The translations under genes and the position numbers were made by a program. Positions 46,559 to 57,950 of a stretch of 64,000 nt of DNA are shown here, piece after piece (within the stretch, counting starts at the first letter, position 1; each line of letters starts with the position of its first letter). The DNA comes from Riptortus pedestris (lineage: Eukaryota; Arthropoda; Insecta; Hemiptera; Alydidae), in the NCBI GenBank assembly GCA_019009955.1, contig CM032233.1:60412001-60476000 (forward strand). The letters run 5' to 3'. Below the pieces are notes generated by a model. It was not told the DNA's origin and did no database searches. It saw only the letters and a list, made by a program, of their open reading frames with translations.

Positions 46559-47697
46559 TGCGACTTTAGGCTATGTTAATATTCTCTGAGACGAACAGGA
46601 GTGGGGATTATAAGGGAGGCCTGAAATTAAAAATATCGATATTTCGTTTCTTATTGGTTTTTCGGCAAATATGCACATAACAAAAGTTGTTTATTTTGTT
46701 ATTTAGAGTAACTTTTGTTATATACACTTTCGTCGCATACCGAAGTGTAAATGCGTTATACGCTAAACATTATAGCGGGAGTCAACAATATTATTTGGCA
46801 CAAAAGACTGAACCGAACTAAAAAAACTCGGTATGTGTATTAGCACTAACGCCTTAATTATCATAAGCCATATCAACTGTTCTAGGGACGGGCAGGAGTG
46901 GGGGTTGTAAGGGAGGCAGAATTTAAAAATAGCGGTATTTCGTTTTCTATTGGTTTTTCTGCAAATATGCACATGACAAAAGTAGTTAATTTTTTTATTT
47001 GAAGTAACTTTTGTGATATTCACTTTAATCCTATAACAAAGTATAAATGAGATATAAACTAAAACTTTAGCGGGAGCCAACAATTTTATTGGGCACTAAC
47101 GATTGAACCGAACTTAACAAAGCTCGGTATGTCAATTAGCATTAATTTTTCCATGATTATAAGCTATATTACAATTTTTAGGTTCAAACGGGAGTGGGGG
47201 TTATAAGGGAGGCCTGAAATAAAAATTCGCGATATTTTATTGTCTATTTGTTTTTCGACAAACATGCACATAACAAAAGTTGTTTACTTTGTTATTTAGA
47301 TTAACATTTTTTTTTATACATTTTTTTCGGGAATAATATATGAAGCAAGTAATTTGCGTAGAAATATTGGTATGCTCAACAATTTTTTACAACATGAACT
47401 ACCAAGTAGCTCACCTGGAAAAAAGTAATTCAAATCAATGTTATTATGTTGACCTTAATAATTCAAAGCTATGCATAATACACAGGAGACGGGAAATATG
47501 ACAATAGGGGGGACAGTGAAGTCTTACATAAAAAATTAATTTTATTATTAACTAATCTACAGCAACAACTGGTATAGACCCTGAACACTGGGACGGGTAA
47601 ATGTCAAAATATTGCGCAAAGTAAAGCCTTGCCAAAAAAATACCATCACCATTCAGCCTCAAATGAATTCCCGGGCGAAGCCGGGTATCTGAGCTAG
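46559..47697 (+). mobile_element. Helitron copy 1 (5' truncated), with tandem units
   Basis: The 3' end is diagnostic: hairpin CCCGGGCGAAGCCGGG (47670-47685), then TATCTGAGCTAG ending at 47697 and followed by T, the CTRR|T terminus of Helitrons. The body has three tandem units of about 297 bp, marked by GGAGTGGGG near 46597, 46894 and 47190, each with GGCAAATATGCACATAACAA. No Rep-helicase is encoded, so the element is non-autonomous. Minus-strand open frames here are fortuitous. Confidence 0.85.
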
Positions 47698-49063
47698 TAT
47701 ATATATAAAATTGTAACCTCTGTCTGTACATTTATTTTTTTTTTGCGAAATTTCACGACAACTTTTCGTTTCACATATCATAGACACCATAACTGCATTT
47801 TGTTTCTTTGGTGTCTGTTTGTTTATTTATTTGTTTGTTTGTTTGTTTGTTTGTTTGTTACCTTTTCACGCATAAACGGCTGAACCGAATTTTATGAAAC
47901 TTAGTATTTATATTACTACTAACCCAACTTAGACTTTAGGCTATATTAATATCCTCTGAAACGAACAGGAGTGGGGGTTATAAGGGAAGCCAGAAATTAA
48001 AAATAGCGATATTTCGTTTCCTATTGGTTTTTCGGCAAATGTGAATATAACAAAAGTGGTTTATTTTTTTTATTTAGAGTAACTTTTGTTTTATGCACTT
48101 TTGCCGTATACGGAATTATAAACGAGATATACGCTGAAACCTATAGCGGAAGTGAAGAAGTTTATTTGGTACAAAAGACTCCACCGAAATAAATACAACT
48201 CGGTATGTGTATTAGCACTAACGCCTTCATTATATTAAGCCATATCATCATTTCTAGGGACGGGCAGGAGTGGGGGTTGTAAGGAAGGCCTACAATTAAA
48301 AATAGCGATATTTCGTTTTCTATTGTTTTTTCGGCAAATATGAACATAACAAAAGTTGTCTATTTTGTTATTTAGAGTAACTTTTGTGATAGTCATTTTT
48401 GTCTTTTAACAATGTATAAACGAGATATACACTATAAACTAATGCGGGAGTCAACTATTTTATTGGGCGCTAACGATTGAACCGAACCTAACAAAACTCG
48501 TTATGTCATTTAGCATTAATTCTTCCATGATTATAAGCTATATTAAAATGTTTAGGTTAGAACGGGAGTGGAGGTTATAAGGGAGGCCTGAAATAAAAAT
48601 TCGCGATATTTCATTGTCTATTTGTTTTTCGACAAACATGCACATAACAAAAGTTGTTTACTTTGTTATTTAGATTAACTTTTGTTTTATTCATTTCTCC
48701 AGGAACAATGTGTGGAGCAAGTAATTTGTACAGAAATATTGATATGCTCAACAATTCATTCCAATTTGAACTATGAGGTACCTCACCTGGAAAAATTTAT
48801 TCAAATCTATGTTAATATTTTGTCCTTATTAACTGCAATCAATGAATAATGCACAGGAGACGGGAAAAATGACAATTTGAAGGACAGTGAAGACAAATAA
48901 AAAATTAGTTTTATTATTAACAAATGCCAACAACGGGTATTAACCCTAAACACTGGGACGGGTAAATGTCAAAATATTGTCCAAAGTAAAGCCTTGCCAA
49001 AAAAAATACAATTACCATTCAGCCTCAAATAAATTCCCGGGCGAAGCCGGGTATCTGAGCTAG
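47698..49063 (+). mobile_element. Helitron copy 2, near full length, head-to-tail with copy 1
   Basis: Begins directly after the CTAG of copy 1 (TATATATAAAATTGTAACC, then TCTGTCTGTACATTT). It includes (GTTT)n at 47817-47855 and the widespread insect Helitron motif CACGCATAAACGGCTGAACC. Three units of about 298 bp follow (GGAGTGGGG near 47967, 48266 and 48564), then the 3' hairpin at 49036-49051 and CTAG ending at 49063. The exact 5' TC end could not be fixed. Confidence 0.82.
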
Positions 49064-49070
49064 TATACGA

Positions 49071-49073
<3 letters not shown>

Positions 49074-49131
<58 letters not shown>

Positions 49132-49255
49132 ATTTTGAACGGACATCATTTTCGTCATCTCCTGGGTAGGATCGATGGACATTTGAAGAAGATATTTGAA
49201 AATCGCGTCATGAGTACGACTTCATTAGCTGATTTCCCTTAAGGGAAATCTGCTA
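49074..49255 (+). repeat. R1 repeat, 3' half, with (TA)n
   Basis: A (TA)n tract at 49074-49130 leads into ATTTTGAACGGACATCATTT and the intact palindrome TTTCCCTTAAGGGAAATCTG. Together with 46132-46556 on the opposite strand it brackets the Helitron pair. Confidence 0.85.
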
Positions 49256-49947
49256 AAGCACTATTGAGATGAGGATGTTGCTGAGGAGAGGAATTGCCAC
49301 TCACAATCCAATGTATTGAGCGGTACATTTGGATGTAAGGGGAGTTGAGAATCCAGAGTTGGTTTAGACGGTAAGATGCGCGGCCCTCCCCTCCCCAAGC
49401 AAGCAGAAGCCCCCCCCCACTCTGTCCCGCCCCACGAGCAAATCCACCTTCAACGGCCCATCTCACTAAAAGCATTGCTCAATTCACTCATTCTTATTCT
49501 ATCTACACCGCTTCGACCATTATCAAGGTTTTCCTTACACTGTACAATTCCATTGTTACCTAGTCTCTTATGACATTAAGAAAACATGTGAATATGACTT
49601 AGTCCCGACCATGCAAGACTTTTAGTACGCACCATTATCTTACCACATACAGGAACCTGCTTTGTGAATTCGAACGCAACAAATTAATCAGTCTAATCCC
49701 ACGTCTTCGGAAAAGCTTACCATTTTCCTGAGTGAACCTTAACACGCTACAGGAATGTTATAAACTAGCTAAGGAAATATTCCGATTTTAAAAGTAAAAG
49801 ATTTCATGTCTAAAGGATGTTTTTGTAGACAATATGAATACAATAAAAACATCTTTAAGTATAAAAATGGTTATGATACAAAACCTAGAAGTATAAATTA
49901 TAAAATAAACTGAGTTGGTATTCTGGCTGGTGAAAGTGACTTCTAAT
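49256..49947. other. Unassigned sequence
   Basis: Locally GC-rich at 49370-49470 with a C-run (49410-49418). Short frames on both strands overlap here with no motif, so coding is not supported. Confidence 0.4.
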
Positions 49948-50125
49948 CTAGGTAGGATGAAAAAAATGGCTTCGACTATAAAACTTTATTAGTCCAGCTC
50001 CAAGAGCCGTCAGGTCAACATCGAAGACCTTCGGGCACTGACGATGATGCACTGCATCGAAAGCGCTCTGCCGTTTTAATAAATTGTTATAGTGGAAGCG
50101 TAGCCAATTTTTTCATCCTACCAAG
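49948..50125. mobile_element. Short MITE-like inverted-repeat element
   Basis: Left end CTAGGTAGGATGAAAAAAAT and right end complement CTTGGTAGGATGAAAAAATT pair over about 30 bp, both leading into GGCT(T/A)CG. The element is 178 bp. The centre has a small dyad CGAAGACCTTCG. The superfamily is not determined. Confidence 0.65.
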
Positions 50126-50265
50126 ATTATAAAATAAACATTTTGGATTATTACCTTTTTTTATAAGAACCACTCATTCTGCATGCCTGCTTTCATTTGT
50201 CCACATACTCCCGTATCACCTGGTAAACCATAACCAAGATTTTATTCCCTATATGTATGTATGTA

Positions 50266-50357
<92 letters not shown>

Positions 50358-50789
50358 CGTGTGTGCGTGTGTGATATTTCTGCAATTATGAAGAAAAACC
50401 ATTAGGCCCAGAGTATTTATTATTTTTAAGACACTCGACTATTTTCTCAATCAGATGTTACGGCTTCCTCAACGTCATTTGGCTGACTAGTCTATATTTA
50501 ATAACTCAGTGTAGTATTAGACCCAACTTCACCTAATTTGTTCTCTATAAATCAGAAGGTTACCTTGTTGGTCATGGCAGGATTAAATTCCCTGGCATAA
50601 TCCGTAATCCATGTCAGAGGCATCTAACGCCCTTAAACCACTGTGACTGAAAATGCTTCTCCTTTTTTTTATTGGTGGTACATAATAATCGATGTATTTG
50701 TTCAAGCCAGCGTGCAACGTTTATCTGATAACTTATCATGACAAGTATAAATTGTGATATGTGGCCGAGAAATAAATGTTGATGTATTA
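50126..50789. repeat. Unassigned sequence with compound microsatellite
   Basis: (TA)n then (TG)n at 50270-50371, interrupted by GTGCGTGCG. No gene recognised. Confidence 0.7.
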
Positions 50790-50883
50790 AGCAGATTTCT
50801 CTTAAGGGAAATCAGCTATTGAGGTTGTACTCAAAACACGAGACAAGATATGAAAACGAAGTCCGTTCAAAATTATATGTATA

Positions 50884-50929
<46 letters not shown>

Positions 50930-50930
50930 A
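50790..50930 (-). repeat. R1 repeat, 3' fragment ending in the microsatellite
   Basis: AGCAGATTTCTCTTAAGGGA through the GAAGTCCGTTCAAAATTATA block to (TA)n at 50879-50926, where R1 similarity ends. Confidence 0.8.
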
Positions 50931-51112
50931 CAAGTTAAGAGCCATGTACTCTCCGGTGGTCATTCTTTGAACTACACGGTAGAACTCTCGCTCACGGGTG
51001 GCCATCCGGAACATCTTTCCTGAACATTACTCACACAAATCTATCAAGTCGAAGTAAAATGACTTGTGACCATGTAAAATGAGTAAAGTGACCATGTTTT
51101 CCTACTGTTAAT

Positions 51113-51902
51113 CAAAAAGTCCGCCACGCAGGGGCTGCGTAAACTAAGCAGATTTCCCAAAGGAGGACTTACAACATCTACATACAGGTAACACCACCGT
51201 GAATGTTAAGGGAATAAATACAAACGGTAATAAGAAATCATTCAGTCAATTTACAAGTTAAATCTACAACGGAAAGCATCTAAATTGTAAACAAACAGGG
51301 CAGCCAACTTCGCAGCGCTGAATAATTCTAGACCGGAAAGACGAACAATTAATGAATATAACATATTAATTTTATTGAAAACTATTTACTAATAGTTAAT
51401 TTGAAATGAATAAGAACAATTTCAATCTCAATTACTCAGATTTTAGTAATCCAAGAACAAATGAATGGGGGGGGGGGGGGTCAACAGAACATTTTTGTTT
51501 GTAATTCGTATAATAAAGCTTTGTTGAAAACAAAATATTTGGTATTTAACCTTGTAATGAAGTGGTTCATGATATAACAGCTTATTATTAATATAACACT
51601 AGTAGGAGTGGGGGTTTACTGAAAGCCTGAAACTATAAAATCCAAATATCTCGGTTAATGTTCATTATACGGAGAATATTTATGGATCATTTAATTTTCA
51701 ATACGATTGTTCTATAAAATTTTTCGATCCGACGTATAGTAATAGATATATTTTGAATTTTCGAAATTCCTCTCCTCTAAATCTCCCCTCCCCCTGGTCC
51801 GATATCAGCCGTTAACTAACTTGACCTTTCTTTTTACATAAAACGACGATATATCGAGTTTGTTAACGATTAATAATAATTGCGACCACTAGAGCAGTAA
51901 CA

Positions 51903-51947
<45 letters not shown>

Positions 51948-52071
51948 TTTTGAACGGACCTAACTTTCGTCATCTCCTAGGTAGGTCCGATGGACATTTG
52001 AATAAAAATTTCGAAAATCGCGTTATGAGTACGACCTGAATAGCTGATTTCCCTTAAGCGAAATTTTATAA
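51113..52071 (+). repeat. R1 repeat, variant C, complete copy
   Basis: About 955 bp with 5' end AAAAAGTCCGCCACGCAGGG. Variant-C blocks are ATAAATACAAACGGTAATAA, a (G)12 run at 51469-51480 and AGTAGGAGTGGGGGTTTACT. The core follows, then (TA)19 at 51907-51944. The decayed palindrome reads TTTCCCTTAAGCGAAATTTT. Confidence 0.9.
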
Positions 52072-52297
52072 AAAGAAGGGACACATTCTGAGACCAAACC
52101 TAAGGTTTATCAGTGCTAAATGTATGTAAAACGTTCCCACTGGTTAGCGAGCGTCTGGGCATTGTGCTGCGTGCCCAGGTCACACTGGGGTGGCCACGTG
52201 GTCCCGTGAACGAGATTCAATAACGATCACTGGTGGTTATTGGGCCCTCTGTGGAAAAAATAAAATCTGTGGGACTTCATGCGCAACGTGTGGTATA

Positions 52298-52340
<43 letters not shown>

Positions 52341-52680
52341 TTATTAACCTATAGCTTCCAATTTATATATAAATCGGAGGCTATATATATAATTTTAATA
52401 AATAAATGACTGCAAATGGTATTCCACGTACGATACAAATATATTTTGGTGATCTAGATAGAGAAATAACTGCCTTTAGTAATCAAAGTAATTAAAAATA
52501 TTACTTGTAAGTTTTGGAAAATTTATTTCTTTGGCACACGCTCTCAGAGAGGTTGAGAGAGACCTATTTTCGAATACTTGAATACAAATATCGTACTTGA
52601 TTATAGCCACGTATTGTAGTTCCAATAATTAATATAACTTGATCATTAGTTATATTGTTAGCCGTTGGTTATATCATGGC
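52072..52680. other. Unassigned sequence with (TA)n
   Basis: 52140-52285 is locally GC-rich without motif. (TA)n occurs at 52294-52339, and a 36-bp near-palindrome at 52351-52386 (TATAGCTTCC..GGAGGCTATA). Confidence 0.5.
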
Positions 52681-53443
52681 AGTAGAGGATTGTTGGGTGT
52701 CGGCTAATATATAGATTCTTAATTCTTCAAATACAGAATTTTATTAAGAGTGCTTACAGTGTCGGGCACCTTTGGTTCCCTTCTTCAGAGCTAAACAATG
52801 AAAATAAAAATAAAAGAAGTAAACACATTTGTGAAACAATTGTGACAAAGAATTATATTTTCTGTTATATGTACAATGGCCGTAAATAATTAAAGCATTA
52901 TTTTCTACGAAAAGTGACAGGTGGCTATGACCAAAAAAAGTGGGTGGATGTAAAGAATATAAAAAAAAAATAAATAAATTGAACAAATTAGATATGGTAC
53001 ATAGAAATTTCATATAGAGGAGGAGCAGGGAGCACACAGTCTGTGAAGACTACATTATGAATATTTACGGTATGCTCGTATTTACGGCCATTGTACATAT
53101 AACAGAAAATATTATCCTGAAACTGTATTATTATTATTATTTATTAACGTCCACATTTTGCAACTAAGGCTAATTGGGACGGGGTATCTACAGGTTACCA
53201 CCCTTTTCTAGCCATGGTGGGACTAAGGATTTTACTTAATGAATTTCGTCACTAAATTAATTCCTTTGCCGAGGCGAGAATCGAACTCGCCACTCTAGGT
53301 TTACCATGTGAGATTAAGGTCAACGCTTTAACTCGCATGGCTAACCTGAGCCCCTCCTGAAACACTGTATACACTCTTAATAAAATTCTGTATTTGAAGA
53401 ATTAAGAAACTATATATTAGCCGACACCCAACAATCCTCTACT
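52681..53443. mobile_element. MITE with 72-bp TIRs, carrying a SINE
   Basis: TIRs 52681-52752 and 53372-53443 (AGTAGAGGATTGTTGGGTGT, then CGGCTAATATATAG) differ at about one base. A second inverted pair lies inside: TATGTACAATGGCCGTAAAT near 52870 and its complement near 53080. Without the SINE and its duplication the element is about 520 bp. Direct repeats CAATAATTAATATA occur outside at 52623 and 53450. No coding sequence; superfamily unknown. Confidence 0.8.
53129..53354 (-). mobile_element. tRNA-derived SINE, full length
   Basis: On the minus strand the head has a box A-like TTAGCCATGCGAGTTAAAGC and a box B GAGTTCGATTCTC, flanked by GGCGAG/CTCGCC, i.e. a T-arm, so a tRNA ancestry is clear. 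The tRNA-unrelated body ends in (TAA)n. It is flanked by a direct repeat TCCTGAAACTGTAT (53115-53128) and TCCTGAAACACTGTAT (53355-53370), the target duplication. A truncated sister copy is at 30257-30350. Confidence 0.9.
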
Positions 53444-54146
53444 AGCATGCAATAATTAATATAGTTAATAAATACTTAGAGTTAATATAACATTCAATTG
53501 AATATATATATACATATATGTATATATATACTGTATACATTGTAAATATATTTAAAATACCCATACACACTTAATTTAAGCTATCGTTGAATTATTTAAC
53601 AATAACATTGTTTATATTACACAAACTGCACATTTAATAAAAAAAATCACACATATCAGTCATTATAATGGTTTTTTCATAGATAAAACTAGGATGCACT
53701 GTTGTAAGCTTCGTTGAGTTATTTTTAGCTCTCACTAATATTATGGGATATTTTCTCGAGATGGAAAAGTTGTATCAAATAGGAGTCAATTTTTACTTTA
53801 TACCTACCGAAATTCCCCCAGTAGCTCAACCTAAATTAATATATCTCTTAGCAGGAATCCATTTATCATTGAACTCCGAGATATTATGTCTAATTTGATC
53901 TATATCGCAGTCCATCACATATGTTTAGTACAAACGAATTATATCAAAAGAACAAATATTTCTTAAAAAGTACAAATTTGGAATTTTTTTCTCCCGGTAC
54001 ATTGTAGTTTAGTAAAGTCAGCAACGTATCCGTTGAATTTGTCTGCGTATCCTTAGCACCCTATTCTTCCGGTCTTTTGCTGCTATTTGGTTGTTTTACT
54101 CACCCATGATCAATATGTAACTATAAAGCACAAAATATGTCCTATT
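53444..54146. other. Unassigned AT-rich sequence
   Basis: No supported feature beyond a short TATA-rich stretch at 53503-53530. Confidence 0.4.
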
Positions 54147-54261
54147 AGCAGATTTCCCCTAAGGGAAATATCGAAGCAAGTAACCATGCCGCGATTTTTG
54201 AAAAAATTTCCTCCAGTGTCCATCGATTCTACCCAGGAGATGACGAAAATGAGGTCCGTTC

Positions 54262-54325
<64 letters not shown>

Positions 54326-54731
54326 CTGTTAACGCTCTAGCGGTCGAAATTATTTGATCGTTACTAGATTCGATATTTAAACGTTTTATGCAAAAGTAAA
54401 GATCAAGTTCTTTAAAAAAATCCAACCAGTGGGAGGGGGATCGAAATATTGTGTAGAACCAATCTTATTGCAAATATAATGTTCTATTAATGTTGTGTAC
54501 GTTTTTTCACTATGTTGGTGGAGATTTGGCATTTTTCAGTTTTCGGCCTTCAGTAAGCCCCACTCCTGCACATGTCATATTAACAATAAGCTTTTATATA
54601 ATGAAGTCCTTTATTTGAAGCTTAAATACCAAATATTGTTCTCATTGAACATATAATTTTTCAGATAAATGCAAATACGTGATGCACGTGGGAAATCTGA
54701 TTAGATAACGCAGTCCCTGCGTGACGGACTT
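54147..54731 (-). repeat. R1 repeat, variant B, with (TG)n(TA)n
   Basis: 3' end AGCAGATTTCCCCTAAGGGA, a compound (TG)17(TA)12 tract at 54268-54325 in the usual slot, then core, variant-B block and 5' end ending GCGTGACGGACTT. Confidence 0.9.
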
Positions 54732-54745
54732 GTTTGTAAGTTATT

Positions 54746-55075
54746 AGCAGATTTCACTTAAAGAAATCAGCTAGCTACTGAGGTTGTACTCATGACGCGA
54801 TTTTCAAAACATTTCCTCAAATGTCAATCGATCCAACCTGGGAGATGACGAAAACGAGGCCCGTTCAAAATTAAACCATTCTAGCGGTTTTCCAATCGCT
54901 ACCTTATCTATGTATCAGCGTTTTATGTATGCAGTTATATACATGTTTCCAATAATGTAAATATTAACCATGATATTCGCTTAATTTCAGCCTTCAATAA
55001 ACGTCCATTTCTACTTTTGTCATATTAACAATAAGCTGTTATATTATGTACAACTTTATTCGAAGTTTATTTTTA
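54746..55075 (-). repeat. R1 repeat, diverged 5'-truncated copy
   Basis: Starts AGCAGATTTCACTTAAAGAA only 14 bp after the previous copy, in the same orientation. The microsatellite is absent and the 5' end is lost. Confidence 0.75.
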
Positions 55076-55086
55076 TTCCAGAAATA

Positions 55087-55984
55087 AAAAAGTCCGTCAC
55101 GGGGCTGCGTAAACTAAGCATATTTCCCACGTGAACAATAGATAAATCTACATACTGGTAACACGACACCACCGTGAATATTAAGTGAATAAATACAAAC
55201 GGTAATAACAAACCTCCCGACGGAAGCGTCTGATATGAAAACAAACAGGTCTGCTTACCTCACACTGGAAAAAAAACAATTACTGAAATATATCAGAATA
55301 TAATATTAATTTTTTTGAAAACTATGTACTATATCTAGTACAGTAATTTATAATGAATCAGAATAATTTTTATCTCAATCAAATTTTAGTAGTGCAAGAA
55401 CTTAAAACGGGAAAGGGGAGGGGAGTCACCAGACCATATTTGCAGGTATCTCGTATAATAAAGGTCTCTTGAAAACAATATTTGGTATTTAAACATCGAT
55501 AATGTGGTTTATTATATAACAGAGTATTATTTATGTAACATTAGTAGAAGTGGGGGTTTGCTGAAGGCGTAAAACAGAAAAATGTCAATATCTCGGTTGT
55601 TATTCAAGATAGAGAATAATGTATATAACAATATTTACAGTACATTTAATTTGTAATAAGATTATTTCTATACGTTATTTCGATCCGACATATAATAACG
55701 GAGATATTTCGAATTTCCCCCACCTAACCCCCCCCCATTGTGCGATTTCAGCCATTAACGAACATATTTCTTTTTACATAAAATGACTAAATATCGAGTT
55801 TGATAACGATCAAACAATAATTGCGACCACTAGAGCGGTAACAGACTAATATATATACAATTTGAACGGACCTCAGTTTCGTCATCTCCTAGGTAGGATC
55901 GATGGAAATTTGAAGATAAATTTCGAAATTCGCGTTATGAGTACGACCTCAATAGCTGATTCCCCTCGAGGGAAATCTGCTAAA
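55087..55984 (+). repeat. R1 repeat, variant C, complete copy
   Basis: 5' end AAAAAGTCCGTCACGGGGCT (hairpin partly deleted), variant-C blocks, core, a very short TATATATA slot at 55850-55857, and 3' end TTCCCCTCGAGGGAAATCTG. Confidence 0.9.
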
Positions 55985-56775
55985 ACGGCATAGGAACTTT
56001 GTGTGGACATTTCGATACATTCTCAACCACAAGATTCAGTAATTTTTCAAGAAAGTATACCGGAGGCCCTATAGAAGAATATAAAAATTTAGAAATACGT
56101 ATTTTATTTCAATTATATTGCTTTCAATAGGTAGGCCCTAACCGGTTGACTGTGGTTGGGGGAAGAAAAGAGTAAGCGTATTATCAATTGAGTAGACAAT
56201 ATACTGAAGTGTGAAATAACTTTTTACGCGGGAGTAAGTGTGTGAGGATGGGGGAAATAGGGATTGGCCTGGAGGAGGAAGAGAGTCGTCGGAAGTTGAG
56301 TAGGAGTTGAGTAATAAAAGTTGGCGGGCCCCAGCTGGTGGGTGCCGGCACCTACAGGGCGGCTGGGTGGCCTCTCCCTTTATTGTATCCCCCAGCTTTA
56401 TGACTCAGGTGAGCCCGCATTTGATTCAATCTCTTCACTCTCCCTCCTTCCCTACTCATCCACTCACTTCAACCTACCTCTCTCTCTGTCTTTCTCTCGC
56501 TCAATCACACTCTCCCTCTCTCTCTGTCTCTACCTGCTCTTACTCCTCCAATATACACTTTTTCATTTCCTTATCTCAATTGCAACATTTATTTCATTCC
56601 TTCTCACTTACCACCCTCGAGTTGTTTTATTTCTTTTCCCCCCACAAGTGTTTACATCATACGAAGAAGATTTGTTGTTTAACATACAGATTGCCTTATT
56701 TATCAGGGTTATATTCAACAACAAACAAGCTGTGGATCCACTGTATTATGAAATCAGAATTTTGTTATCTAAATC
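55985..56775. other. Unassigned region with a GC-rich island
   Basis: 56240-56415 is the most GC-rich stretch outside the otp exon and ends in a strong donor (ACTCAG|GTGAGC at 56407). Stops interrupt every frame upstream of about 56305. The following 56430-56640 is CT-rich. A non-coding exon or promoter-like island is possible, but no protein is recognised. Confidence 0.4.
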
Positions 56776-56977
56776 ACAAAAGTCCGTCACGCAGGGGCTG
56801 CGTTAACTATGCAGATTTCCCACGTGCGTCACGTATTTGCATTTATCCCAATAAGTAAAAGTTCAATGAGAAATATATTTTTTTTTATAGACTTCAAATA
56901 ATGTGTTTCATAATATAACAGCTTATTGTTAATATGACAAGAGTAGGAGTGGGGGTTTACTCGAGGCCGAAAACTAA
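56776..56977 (+). repeat. R1 repeat, variant B, 5' part
   Basis: 5' end AAAAGTCCGTCACGCAGGGG to the block GGCCGAAAACTAAAAA, where another R1 begins. This segment and 24 bp of flank are repeated at 57442-57667. Confidence 0.85.
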
Positions 56978-57438
56978 AAAAGTCCGTCCCCATGCGTGAC
57001 CTAAGCAGATTTCCCACGAGAAGTTTTAGAATAGAGAAATTTCACAAGAACCGAACAGTTACTGAGGCGGCCGAACTAGCTAGCCGGAAACTCACGACTG
57101 AAACCGAAGTTAGCCAATGTCATCATGTCCGTTACGCTCAAGAAAATGCAACTATCCCCCTTAATATTCAAGATAGAGAATAAATGTAACAATATTTATA
57201 GTAAATGTAATTTGCAATAAGATTGGTTCTATACAATTGTTTGATCCGACGTATAGTAACGGAGATATTTCTAAATTTCAAAAATCCCCTCTCTAACCCC
57301 CCCCCCCTCCCATTGGTCCGATTACAGCCATTAACGAACTTGACCTTTATATATCGATGGACATTGGAAGAAAAATTTTGTAAATCGCGTCATGAAGTAC
57401 AACCTCAATAACTGATTTCCCTTCAGGTAAATCTGTTA
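56978..57438 (+). repeat. R1 repeat, variant A, nested copy
   Basis: Starts AAAGTCCGTCCCCATGCGTG and ends TTTCCCTTCAGGTAAATCTG. The core GCGACCGC and microsatellite block is deleted. It lies between two copies of the same 226-bp flank. Confidence 0.85.
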
Positions 57439-57465
57439 AAATCAGAATGTTGTTATCTAAATCAC

Positions 57466-57950
57466 AAAAGTCCGTCACGCAGGGGCTGCGTTAACTAAGT
57501 AGATTTCCCACCTGCGTCACGTATTCTCATTTATCCCAATACGTAAAAGTTAAATGAGAAATATATTTGGTTTATAGACTTCAAATAATGTGTTTCATAA
57601 TATAACAGCTTATTGTTAATATGACATGAGTAGGAGAGGGGGTTTACTGGAGGCCGAAAACTAAAAACTGCTAAAATAATCAAGATAATGAAAAAGAAAA
57701 AAAAAAAAACATGCATAAAAACATTTATAGAACATTACATTTGCAATAAGATTGGTCCTATACAAATTTTCGATCCGACGCATAATAAAGGAGATATTTT
57801 GAATTTTCCAAATTCCTCCCTTCAACCCCCTCATTGGTCCGATTTTTACCGTTAACTAACATTTTCATTTTTACATAAAACGTTTAAATATCGAGTCTGG
57901 TATTGATCAGACAAAAATTGCAACCGCTTGAGTGTTAACAGACATATATA
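57466..57950 (+). repeat. R1 repeat, variant B, 3' truncated
   Basis: 5' end AAAAGTCCGTCACGCAGGGG through the core to GTTAACAGACATATATATGA, where R1 similarity stops. Confidence 0.85.

Noticed and set aside
47670..47685. GC hairpin CCCGGGCGAAGCCGGG as a transcription terminator
   Set aside because: It is the Helitron 3' hairpin, repeated at 49036 with the same CTAG end; the DNA is eukaryotic.
46763..48347. Minus-strand frames with repeated PYNPHSCPSLE-like peptide
   Set aside because: The similarity between frames comes from the tandem Helitron units, not from a conserved protein.
56307..56858. Longest + strand open frames (up to 183 codons) at 56307-56858
   Set aside because: They span a CT-rich low-complexity tract giving Ser/Leu/Phe-rich peptides and run into an R1 repeat; two frames are open for the same reason.
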